This document shows, piece by piece, positions 11,808 through 22,182 of a stretch of DNA of 64,000 nucleotides. Origin of the DNA: Endothia cerciana. Lineage: Eukaryota; Ascomycota; Sordariomycetes; Diaporthales; Cryphonectriaceae. Numbering within the stretch: the first letter of the stretch is position 1; each line of letters opens with the position of its first letter. Location of the stretch: the NCBI GenBank assembly GCA_026119935.1, contig JALRMH010000071.1, positions 1 through 64,000 of the forward strand, given 5' to 3'. The notes below the pieces were generated by a model. The model made no database searches, was not told where the DNA came from, and saw only the letters and a list, made by a program, of their open reading frames with translations. Made by a program: the position numbers and the translations under genes.

Positions 11808-14800
11808 ATGGACGAATATACTCCCTGCAGCCTGGATTTTTGTCTGCCTCTGGCCGTCTTCCTGGGCCTCCCGGCTAACTACGTACAGGAGTCTGCCCTC
11901 GACCCCGAATATAAGGAGGGGGCCGTCCTGATACGGTCGGAGCCGCCGCCTGTCGAGGGAGACCAGGTCGCTGCCCTGATCCAGCACATCCGGAACTCGG
12001 ACGCGTCTGGGCTGCCGTGGAACGGGAGGGCTACGGCGAGCGTGAGATACAAGTTTCGGTTCAGGACCGCCGGAAGGGTACGAGAAAGAAACTGCCGAGA
12101 TGCAATGGTCATGAGTAAGCCGTACTGACCATGCATGCACAAAGAGTTACCTCCTTCCCCCGAAGTTGGCTCGCCTCCCTGAAGACTTCGAGATCCCACC
12201 GTCTCAGGCCGTGCTCCACTCGCCCTTCTCGCCCCTGAGCCCCTCGTCCAGTCTCTACCCCGACGGTCTCGTCGACACGACCTGGCTTAAGAAGCACCAA
12301 GAGCTGGTACCGAGCGTGTTCCTGTGTCTATACAGCCTCACGGCAGACGCGACCCTGGCAACTTTGCACGACAACAAGATCAAGACCGATATAGGCGTTC
12401 TGAGGAATGCGATCGCGCAGTCTGGGTGCAGGTCGAGGCTCGCCGTCATCATCCTGGTGGACAACTCGTCTGGGGCGCAGGAGAGGCTGGAGAACATACG
12501 CAGGGGCAGCGGGCTGGATCCAAAGTCCTTCTTCGCCACCCCGACGGGCGCATCGCCTGAGGAGCTCGGTCGGATCCTCGACAATGCCCTGACAACCATC
12601 TATGCGCAGGCCATAGACTACTACCGTGACCATGGCAAGCAGGCTAGGAAGAAACGGGGCCGCGGCGCAGCCCCTCAACCCACTGTGCCGCCCACCTCCG
12701 GCACTTCACAAACCCTATCGCTGGCGGGCTGGCAAGTCCGTTACGATTTCAAGTCTGCTATCTGGGCCGAGTACCGCCAGGAGATGGACGCAGCCCTGCG
12801 GTCGTTTGAGCAGGCCTACGAGAATCTCTTCGGCCCCGAGGTGATGGAGATCATCCCAAGCTGGAGTCCCAGGTGGAACCAGGCCAGGCTGCTGGCAGAT
12901 ATCATCGCCGTGAGATGCACCCGTTGCTTGCTGTGGAGCGACCAGCACACCGCCGCCGTCCGTCGCTGGCAGTCCCATCGGGACAGGGTAACCGACCTTG
13001 TCGACAGGCTGGGCCGTGGGACCAACACCTACGGCTGGGAGGCCTGGGAGGCGCGCTGGTCGGTGGTCATGGCGAATCTCATCGAGAAGGCCGACATTCC
13101 CGATTTCGACCACTCCGTCGTCACCATCTTTCTGCCACCAGAGAGGTCAGCACTAGCAGAGAGACTGCAACCGTGGGAGCTGCTCCACCACCCAGGGTAC
13201 TGGTACCGGATGGCGGCTCGTCACACCTTTGCACGGCGCAAACTTGCCTATGCGATGCCCGAGGATGATAGAAGGTCACCGAGTCAGTCTCCAGCCTCAA
13301 AGCTGGCGTCCAAAGCCTTCACATACGACAACTACATGTGCCCGGAGCCGTATGAGGAATTGCCTCTGGCCAGCTCAGGAGTCAATCATTCTCAGATCAT
13401 ATTGGACCAGTTGCTCTCTGCACAGTCCTACTTCATCAAGAAGAGACAACAGCGCCTGGCTGCCGAGGTGTCCTTGGAATGTGCCAAGGAACTAGCCACG
13501 GTGAAGGACTGGGGACATGTTGTCAAGATCCTGCGTCCCTTCTGGGACGAGATGTCTTTCCGACGCGACGGGTGGCCAGAGATCACCGAGGACATGTGCT
13601 GGGTCCTGAGAACTGCGGCAGTAGAGACCGCGCAGGCAGACCTGGTGGTCTCGATTGACTGGGAGCTGCTAAACCAAAGTAAGATGAAGCCAACTCTGGT
13701 GGTGAATCGATCCTCGCTAACGCGGCTGCGACAGGGTTCCCGAAACGTTCCAATTGGCATTATGATCTATCAAAGTCCCTCGAGGGAATTGACGCACCCA
13801 AGCCTTCCATTGAGGTCGACGACGAGTTGGGCACCTCTTTTCTAGCGCCGTCCTTCGTCTTCCGGCATGAAGAGGGCAAGGCTGGGCAGACGTGTCAGGC
13901 TCAGCTGTCCATAACATCAAATGCCGCCTCAGGCTCAGCGCCAGTTGTCTTGGAGAGCATTCTTCTTCGATTCGATGGCAGCATCAAACCGATTCTCCTA
14001 ACGCATAGCCCAGGAGGTTTTAGCGAGGGATCAGATCGAGACGCTGTCTCTGTGAACTTTCTGACTTTGACAGAGGCCAATTCCACTGCGGAGCAAGAAG
14101 GCGAGGGGATCCCAGATTCTGAGTCCGCTCCGCAGATGCATGGAACCAGCGACCTGACGCTGGTTGCTGGGCATACTACTGTATTCGAGATGAATATACC
14201 ACTCAGAGAGCCTGGCGAGGCTAGCGTCGCGTCGCTCAAGCTAAAAGTCAACACTGACGCATTTACTTTGACACACACTGCCAGTGTCCAGAACGCTGGG
14301 ACAGGTCACGTCTGGCACTCGGGGACAGCGAGGAGGCGCATGGCGCGAACGCATCCTCAGTCCATTCGTGTCCTCCCGAGACCGCCGAAAATGGAGATCA
14401 AGGAGGTCAATCTGCTCGACCAATACTATACTAACGAGACCATTGGCCTGTTTTTTGATATTGTCAACGAGGAAGATACCGACGCAACTGCCAAGATGGA
14501 AATCACGATTCTGAGCGAGGACCCGCCAAATTTTAGGCTGAGAGCCGCAGACGGGGTTGAGAGCCGAGCACTGGCAGATGGCGAGGAGTCAAAGCTCCAA
14601 GATGCTCCGCTGGGTGCAATCAAGGCCTCGGAGGCATCCCGCATCACCGTGGTCCTCACAGCGGCAGAGAGGACAACGGCTTACACGCTGACGCTGAAGG
14701 TGTCATACAGCCTCGTCACCGATCCTGCCACCACAATCATACAGTCGGCCACTTATCGAATCGCCGTAGCCAGCCCGTTCGAGGCGAACTACGAATTGCT

Positions 14801-15602
14801 ACCGAGTCTTCATCCGGATCCATGGCCAAGCTTGTTTGACCACGAGGGGGTGCAGAACCCGTCAGCGGAGGGTCCCGTCCCGAGCCACGGTCTGGCCCAG
14901 GCATGGTGCCTCATGACGCGGTATGCCTCCTTTGCCTCGGAGAAATTGCAGGTGACAGACCTGGACATGGAAATCGCTCCTGCGCATGGTGTGCATTGCC
15001 AGGTCTCGAAGCGGACGGCCCTCCCGGCCGAAGGTCTTGAGGTCAGTCCGAAGACGATTGAGGAGGCACAATTTGACCTCTCAGTGAAGCGAGCCAGTCT
15101 GGACGAGCGGACTCCACTCGGCCTCGACGTCTCATTCGTGATAAAGTGGGCCCGACTGAACAGCGAGCCGGACACTGTCAACCGGACACTCCTCGCGGTT
15201 CCGCGACTGCCCGTCTTCAACACGGAGCCCCGCGTCCTCGCGTCTGCGTGCTACACGAAGGAACAACAGGGCAAGGAGGACAACGCCCTGATACTCCTGG
15301 ACATCACGATCGAGAATGCCTCGAACCACTTCCTCACGTTCGGGCTGACGATGGAGCCAAGCGACGAGTTCGCCTTTTCGGGTGCGAAGCAGACGACGCT
15401 GAATCTGTTACCGGTCTCGCGGAGGACGATGACATACCGCCTGCTACCGCTAGTGAAGGGCGGGAGCTGGATCAGGCCTAACCTGACGGTGAAAGACAAG
15501 TACTTCCAGAAAGTGTTGCGTATCGTACCGACGGAGGGGATGAAGACGGATAAGGATGGTGGTTTCTTGGTCTATGTCCCACCTGTTCACGAAGATGAAT
15601 AG
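11808..15602 (+). CDS. TRAPPC11: TRAPPC11-like trafficking protein (foie gras / gryzun)
   Basis: Large TRAPP-complex subunit acting in ER-Golgi vesicle traffic. Three exons, 11808-12077, 12166-13678 and 13735-15602, give 1216 residues, close to the usual ~1150-1250. The N-terminal part carries YKFRFRTAGR joined across intron 1 (88 nt) to LARLPEDFEIPPSQAVLHSP. The middle part (about residues 330-600) has the foie-gras-type helical region with WGHVVKILRPFWDEM and GWPEITEDMCWVLR. The C-terminal ~600 residues are beta-rich with Ig-like strands (LESILLRFDGSI, VLPRPPKMEI) and fit the gryzun domain. Intron 2 (56 nt, GTAAGA..CTAAC..CAG) joins A|GG and changes frame. Budding yeast lacks this subunit but filamentous fungi keep it. 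Confidence 0.82.
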
Positions 15603-17100
15603 GAACAAGGGCATGGGAGGCCTGGGTGACGTAGACTACAAGGCAGCAGATCCCATGGATCCATCATGATCGACATGTGCCAAAACCATCGTGATATGAT
15701 ATGCCAGTGAGGCTGGGTACCTGTGTGAAGAAGGTCCACAACGGGATCCTACCCCAGGACAAGCTGCGGTACTATAAGAACCCGCGTGCTCGGGGAGTGT
15801 GGGGGGGGGGGGTGCACATGTGGTGGGAGCAGACCGAGCGAGGGGGCATATGCAGAGAATGCGGCGGATGACCCAGGTATCCGTCGGAAGCTCATCAACG
15901 CGAGTGCCCATGCCCACATCTCTCCGTTTGTTACCCAGGGGCCCCGGTGACCTGCTCTGAAAGGGCCCTCCGGGCCATCGGTGGGGAGGCACGGAGGCTC
16001 TGGACAGGAGACGAGCTCCGGGGACCGGCGCCGACTTACTGCGTACCCTGCCTCGGCCTCGCCCCAGCAGGGTGCCACCTCGGCCAGGATGGTGGCCTCG
16101 CGTCGACCCGGACTTACGTACCAGAATGATCCACCGAGAGAGGCTGTTTTGGGGCGCAGACTGATCGATCTGATTAGATTGATAAGTTTAACACGGCACC
16201 GTGCCCCTGGAAGCACGGCCTCCCTCGCTGTCGCCATCCTCGTCAGCCTGCTTGGGCCGCGATGGGGCACCTGGGGCAACCTGCCACTGTCAGCCAAGCC
16301 AGGCGGGGTTCCATGGTGTCAAATTTTTCCTTTCTTTTATTAGTAGTTCCCCCCTCCCCCCTCTTCCCCCCCCCCATCGCGTCGTGGACAGAACCGGATC
16401 ACCGAGGATTAGGGGCTTAAGCTCGGAGGAAGGAGGTTCACGCCCGGACGCGCTGTGACGGAACAATGCTCGTTCGACAACAGGCTGTACTATCGTAACC
16501 CGCGGGAGCGTTACGGGTTTCTCGGTGGCACAGCCACACTATAAGAGCTGATGAGCAGCAGGCCCGGTGACGAACGGCGGGGGACTGGCAGTTGATACTG
16601 TAGACTTCTTCTTCCTGTCCCTCCCTGTGGAGAACGATGGCCGGTCGGGCGATCCCAGCAGCGAGCGACAGGCGTGACGAAAGGAAGCCACCACATGTCC
16701 ATCGTATCACAATGAGGCGAGGTGATTGTTGTTGTAGTAGCCGTTTTGTCGTTACAAAGGCTGGGCTTATCACAGCACGACGGAAAGAAAACTGGGATGG
16801 CGGTGTGCTCCCGTACTATTGTACTATGGTGCATACTATAGCCAGTAGTAGTAGTGCTGTAGGGAAACTTTTGACCTCGCTAGAAGGGGAAACTGGGACG
16901 TACTACGGTACGTATCTGGTTAGCGATAAGATAAGGAGGGCAGCGTGCAGGGGTCAGGCAGCCAGGGTCAGGGTCAGGGCCAGCCCAGCCCAGCCCAGCC
17001 CAGCCCAGCACGCCTCCCGCGATTGCCACTCAAATCCGCCGTCAAAGCTTAAAATCGCTGCGCCATTTGAGCCTTCAAGGGTGACCTCGGGAACTTGATT
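15603..17100. other. Intergenic region with pentamer tandem repeat
   Basis: Spacer between the TRAPPC11-like gene and the second LTR-like region. It includes a G run at 15801-15812, a T/C-rich run at 16322-16376 and a CAGCC tandem repeat at 16981-17009. Open frames are short and unconvincing. Confidence 0.5.
16981..17009. repeat. (CAGCC)n pentamer tandem repeat
   Basis: Nearly six perfect CAGCC copies, preceded directly by an AGGGTC-type imperfect repeat. Simple-sequence repeat at the edge of the AT-rich block. Confidence 0.85.
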
Positions 17101-18180
17101 GGGTAGCTCTAGTGCTGGCGTATTGACAGGGATTCTACCGTTAACCTTGACCAAAACGGTAGCCCACCGTTTTTAATGCACAGCCAATCTGAGCATCTCA
17201 GCATGGGCAAGGATATAGAAAAAAGAGAAATTAGCGCGAATCAGATACTGTTTGCACGCTTTAAATACTCCGCTTTAGCCAACTTTGAAAGCTATCTAAT
17301 ATTTTCAGCAATAGATCTTGACTAATTAATAGCTTCTATATATAATTATCTTCTAATATATAAATTAGCTATTTTGTTATAACCCATCCAACATGCAGGG
17401 TCACGAAACAGGTCACACGGAACAACTAGCCGGAAGCCAGGAAGCCGGATCCAACATCCAAAGGGAAGGAATGATTATATAATTCAGGGTTAGGGTTACG
17501 ACAGGGATGTGCCCATCGAGATTCCAATGGGCTTCTATGGGCTGCGATGGGCTCCTATGGGCATTAATGCCAACATCACTAATAGAGGAATTGAAGAGCT
17601 GGCTATATAATCATAGTTATTACCACTAGTAAATAGATCTTGTATATAGCTCTTCAGTCGTCAATCTAAGTATCAGATTACATATATACTCTGATAGCCC
17701 CAAAGGCAGTGAACACTTGCACTCAGATATTGTTTCCGTATTCAAAGCCTGTACTTGGCACTGCTCTTGTTAGCATAAACCCTTTGTATACTTCAGGATT
17801 TTCGGATTGCTGCAGTGCTCATTACAACAGCCCTTTCAATATAGCCTGCCGTCGTTGCGGCATACTTTATAGAGGCTATATTTTTGTCTTTTTTGGGTGA
17901 AATAAATTTTTTCTTGGTGGCCTGTGCAAACCCCTGTTCTGAAAAAACGACGCCGAGAACGGTACGGACAGCAGGCACTCTATTGCTATATGCGCTCATA
18001 GGGTCAGACCTTCACACATAGCAAAGAAGATTTTTACTCTAGCAGAGCTAATCTTTAAGCATATCTACATCCTGGGAGGATGTATCCAACCTATAGGATA
18101 TAAATTAATATCTTGTTCCAGCAGTACTCATTAGTGCCCCTTTCAAAAGGCATACCTAGGTTACTCAGAGCGAGGACCAC
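17100..18180. repeat. AT-rich transposon-derived block
   Basis: A+T-rich island between GC-rich genes, holding LTR-like copy 2 (17375-17829). A weak second match to the LTR end appears near 18118-18146 (GCAGTACTCATTA..GCCCCTTTCAA), suggesting truncated or nested element ends. No coding frame of transposon type is seen. Confidence 0.65.
17375..17829 (+). mobile_element. LTR-like repeat, copy 2 (less mutated)
   Basis: 455 bp beginning TGTTATAACCC and ending CATTACAACA, that is TG..CA with short imperfect inverted ends. It aligns with 116-586. Its middle, just after CAGGGTTAGGGTTAC, holds four or five spaced ATGGGC words (about 17520-17565), whereas copy 1 at the same place has CGACTAT/ATAGTCG words. 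The five bases on either side do not match, so no target-site duplication is recognised. No retrotransposon coding region is adjacent, so a solo LTR or truncated element is likely. Confidence 0.6.
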
Positions 18181-19675
18181 CTAGTCAAACTCGGTATGCT
18201 TAGCGAGCCACTTATCGAGATCGGCCTTGGTATAGGCAATGACCTTGATGTTTTGGGCAGCATGTTCGACTAAGAACTCATGCCCTTCTTCTTCTCCGGA
18301 GAAAACATATTGGACGGCGGCTAGCCCGGAAAGGTTAGCCGCACTCCCAACTCGAAGCAGACGTGTTTCTGCCACCTCCTCCCAAGATGCCAAGTTATGG
18401 TAGACACTGTTTGGCTTCCTCGAGATCGATCCGATGATGAGGAGGGCTTGTCGGTACTTCCGCAGATGCGAAGGAAGTTTCTGCTGAGTCCGGCAGCACC
18501 AAACTAGCTCCTTCCACTCAGGATCAGGCCAGTAGAGACGTTGGATCTCTAGAGCCGACAGGCTCTCTATAGCGGCGTTGGGAATCTGAAAGCAGACAAT
18601 CACGACAGATTCGCAATTGGCACGCCGCTTTGCGTAGGCAGCGTGATACTCTGCCACCTTGTAGTCAGGCGTAAAGTAGAACAGAGCCCGGGTGCCACTA
18701 AAGTCAGATGGCGCCGAACTCAGAAGGCACTGGATACGAGCTAATTCCCCAGCGTCATTAAAGAGACCGGCTATGCGAGCCTGATCTATACCTTTGAAGA
18801 GCGTAGTGTATCCGGGCGCATTGCGAGAGGCAAGGGAACTTGAGGAGGTAACGAGATTTGACCCAATACCTGGCGCGTCCTGACGTTGTTGGCCGGAGAC
18901 GGAACGCTTGCCTTGGCCTGTTGACTGGAATGAAGATGAACCTGTGGCAGACTTGAAGCCGCCAGAAGGTCCGCCACTTCTCTCTCCTCCTTCAAGCCCG
19001 CCCGGGCGGGAGGCCATACGCCGCATTTGCGTATCTCGTTCACGTGACGTCCTCTGAATCTCTTTGAGTCCGGCATAGCGCATCTCGATGGTGTCCCTAG
19101 CCCAGTGGAGGCATGAGTTCGAGAGCCGGAGATACTTGAATGCAGGATCCATGATAGCAACCTGCACTGTCACGTCGATGCCGCACGTGCTCAGGCAAGT
19201 ATTCCACATAGCATCGTCGTCCTCTGCAGTATCGACCTGGTTCTCGAGAGCCCCGAGAATGTATGTAGTCGATGAAGGTCACTTGCAAGCCCCCGTCGTC
19301 AGCATCAATTTCACGACGGGGCCCGGAAGCGGGCCAGTTGGTCCATCGGTGCCAAAGCTCTGTGGCCTTGTCCTCAGACAGCCCCACGTGGAGCAGAGTC
19401 TCGCGTGAGATGAGATCCTCTGGAATCGTGGCGAATGCATCGTCTGAGAGGGGAGGGGACATGGGGCTGTTCAGAGGGATATGACGATGCTCCTCCTCGC
19501 TCGAGTCATTCAACCGGCGCTTGTGAATTCGTAGACGCCGGTAACCCGTATCTTCTCCAGAGCTCAGCAAGCCTTCCTTGCGCAGGTTGGCGGCGTCTGT
19601 CGGACTCAGAATTTTTCTTTCGCCGGTGGTGGGCTGCGACTCAGGGTCGGACGGGGGTGTCTTGAGTGTAGACAT
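18181..19675 (-). CDS. Fungal protein of unknown function, possible ART-like C-terminal half
   Basis: Predicted 482 residues from two exons, 19675-19283 and 19236-18181, separated by a small 46-nt intron (GTGACC..CCAG) inferred from the frame change; a frameshift is the alternative. The N-terminal 130 residues are Ser/Pro-rich and acidic. Residues 150-200 look helical and basic. A Ser/Gly-rich linker follows, then an ordered C-terminal half with TTLFKG (275-280), an FYFTPD-AEYHAAYA stretch (317-333), VVIVCFQIP (342-350) and an aromatic tail ending WLAKHTEFD. I recall similar unannotated proteins in other ascomycetes but know no function. The strand order faintly resembles the ADP-ribosyltransferase fold, with Lys where H/R is usual. 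It sits 350 bp from an LTR-like repeat and is divergent from a NADAR gene. Confidence 0.65.
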
Positions 19676-20729
19676 ATTGATGGTGAAAAAGGTATTGTCT
19701 GTTCTTCAAATTCAGGAGACGGCGAGAATTTGTGTGGTTTGTATAAGAATAATCTATGGAGGCCGGGCCGGTGGGCGCGTTTAAATGCCTGTGGGGCACC
19801 CAAGCACGGACCACCTGCTTACGCCGGTGGCCGCCTTCCCAATCTGGCAACTCCATGGCAGAATCCCTGCCCCCGGCAATTCCATGCCTGCCGGCCTATC
19901 GCCTTAGCAGAGTTGAGACAGCCTGTGGATTCCGCGAGAGTCTACGGTACCAGGGTACCCACAGCAGGCAGCAGTGTGGTTGGTGCAGTCCGTGCACTAC
20001 CCAAGCTAGCGCATAGTTGGCGTTACGTAATCCCCACGGGTACAAAAGTGCTTGCTACTTCGAGAACTCCTCTCAGTCAGAACAACAAACCGAACCATCA
20101 CACAATCATGCCTACTTACCTGACGCTCAAGACCCAGCGTCAACAAATCAACAGTGACTGTTCACAATACGTATTTGATACAGTAGCTTAGACATGTAAG
20201 GACACGTCGTCCAGGCTAACAGGAGCGGCTTTGCGACGGTTCCTATTGATAAGGCTAGCCTAGTAACGGCGTTGACACCGTCGCTTTCATAGCCACGCTC
20301 GTGATCTACCCTCTTTATTTAAACTTCTATGGGAGGGGAGGAGCGATAGAGCGACGAGCGTGGTATTTATAGCTGAATTCTGGCCAGAGACAGCCTTCGG
20401 ATTTTTCTGGGTACCCAAAGGCCACCCCGTACTGCGACAATAAGTCAGGACGAAGTGTTAGGTGGGTTGATGACTCCCTCTACGACCCAACCCTCCCACA
20501 ACTTCATCCTTCAACTACACCACAACTACGGCTCGCAGTCGGAATCCGAATCTATCTCCGTATCCATCTCTGCTTGCACTTCAATACAATCCCCACAATC
20601 CCCATTTGACCCTATTACCGCTTCCGCCTCCTGCCTAGACCTCGCATGCACGCATCGCCTCCCTTTCCCTCCCCACCGCCAACTTTTCTGGATGGCTACA
20701 TAGCTAATATTAAAGCAGCATCAGGTAGA
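19676..20729. promoter_or_regulatory. Divergent spacer, unknown gene / NADAR gene
   Basis: About 1 kb head-to-head region that must include both promoters. It has a CT-rich, CAACT-rich segment at about 20475-20640 just before the NADAR start, typical of fungal transcription start regions. No other gene supported. Confidence 0.4.
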
Positions 20730-21449
20730 ATGAAGCGGAAGACCAGAGCATCCAAGGGCGACGGCACCAAACCGGGCGTTGAGGGCCGTAGCACCACAGA
20801 CAAGCAAGGTGATGCAGCACCCAGCGACGACGTACACGAGCCTCTCTTCTTCTACATGCCAGATGCCGCATACGGAGAGCTCTGCCAGTGGTATCCCTGC
20901 AGCTTCACCGTCAGCAAGTCACAAATATCTTCGCTCATCGAACGCCCCATCGACGACGATGAAGATGACGCCAATAACCCCTCCGACGGCAATATCACCT
21001 TCAACTGTGCCGAACAGTTCATGATGTACTGCAAGGCGGGACGGTTCTGTGACCGGGACACGCAGCGGCGAGTGCTCGCGAGCGGCAGCCCTAAGGAGCA
21101 GAAGCGCCTAGGCAAGCTGACGGCTGGTTTTACCGACGAGAGCTGGGATAAGGTCAAGAGCGACGTGGTCGTGGCCGGGAACGTGGCCAAGTTCGGCCAG
21201 GGCATCAAGCTGAGGCGGAAACTGCTCGCTACCGGCGACCGTCTGCTGGTCGAGGCGGCCTCGCGGGACCGTGTATGGGGGATCGGATACACGGCCAAGC
21301 ATGCCATGTCGTATCGACAACACTGGGGGGGGAACAGGCTGGGTAGGGCACTTATGCAGGCCAGGAAGCAGCTACGGAAGGAAGAGAAGGCGGCCCTGGC
21401 TAGGGAGAGCTGGGAGGATACTGCCATAGTTACGAGTAGCGAGGAATGA
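20730..21449 (+). CDS. NADAR-domain protein (YbiA-like N-glycosidase superfamily)
   Basis: 239 residues from the ATG at 20730; an in-frame ATG at 20646 would add 28 residues of Pro-rich sequence. After ~35 disordered residues the NADAR domain starts FFYMPDAAYGELCQWYPCSF (residues 40-59), followed by an acidic insertion, FNCAEQFMMYCKAGRF (91-106), a run of helices, and the C-terminal signature WGIGYTAKHA..WGGNRLGRALM. Members hydrolyse N-glycosidic bonds: YbiA acts on riboflavin-pathway intermediates, and some NADAR proteins remove ADP-ribose from guanosine in bacterial DarT1-type systems. The conserved acidic residue of the SAEQF segment is present, so the domain looks active. Substrate is unknown here. 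No intron. Confidence 0.85.
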   Translation: MKRKTRASKGDGTKPGVEGRSTTDKQGDAAPSDDVHEPLFFYMPDAAYGELCQWYPCSFTVSKSQISSLIERPIDDDEDDANNPSDGNITFNCAEQFMMYCKAGRFCDRDTQRRVLASGSPKEQKRLGKLTAGFTDESWDKVKSDVVVAGNVAKFGQGIKLRRKLLATGDRLLVEAASRDRVWGIGYTAKHAMSYRQHWGGNRLGRALMQARKQLRKEEKAALARESWEDTAIVTSSEE

Positions 21450-22182
21450 ACGCCCCTGCTCAGGACAGTCACACTCGTCCCTGGGACATCTGCCTGGTTC
21501 GAAAGTCCAGCTCTCGAGAACTGATCATGGTGGAGTGCATGCGTAGAAGAAAACATTGTCCCTTAAATCATTACTGTAAAGTGACCAGCTCCGTCCCAGT
21601 CTTCAATCAAAAAGGCGGAAGTAGAAGCGACCAAGTTGTGAGGTTGGCGAGCCGACCAGCGAAGGTACGCAGACCAGCCCCTACGACAGTAGTCCCAATT
21701 CCACGTTTGCTCGTCCGTTTTGTGAAGCGATTTTCACCTCCCGACGACAACCACTGGAGAGACAAACTCGTACGCCTCAGCCGCAACCCTGTTTTTGAGA
21801 GAGACGCGTATCGCTCACACATTTTCTAGCCTGCCGATCCAGATTCAACTTCTACTTTCTTTTTTTGTGTCGAGTAAGTCTTCTTGACTGCTCTCCCTGT
21901 CTGGTGGAACCTCAACTTACAAACACACATAGACATCACCTCTCTCTCTCACTGTGAGCAGAAAACTTCCGTCTCCCTACAAACGCGGTTCGTTTCATAC
22001 TCATCACACCAGTGCGATCTTAGAGACAAACTCGTAAGTAACGGAGCCCATCTTACCACAATTTCAACTCACGGTCAGCGCGAGAACTCTACTCGCCGCG
22101 ACTGGTGAGCCTTCACCAATTCAATCTTCTTACGCGTCCTTTCCTGGAGAAGCAGGTACTAACCCCCTGCAATAGCCAGAAA
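21450..22182. promoter_or_regulatory. Leader region of the beta-repeat gene with probable 5' UTR introns
   Basis: Two intron-like segments are visible upstream of the ATG at 22183. One is 21874-21932 (GTAAGT..ATAG). The other is 22034-22175 (GTAAGT..TACTAAC..AATAG), whose branch site and acceptor lie just 7 nt before the start codon. A 15-nt direct repeat AGAGACAAACTCGTA occurs at 21758 and 22022; the second overlaps the 22034 donor. The frame that would run through the second segment has no recognisable protein. Confidence 0.5.

Noticed and set aside
21488..21515. GGTTCGAAA word like a tRNA T-loop
   Set aside because: Flanking bases do not pair as a five-base T-stem and no D-arm is upstream.
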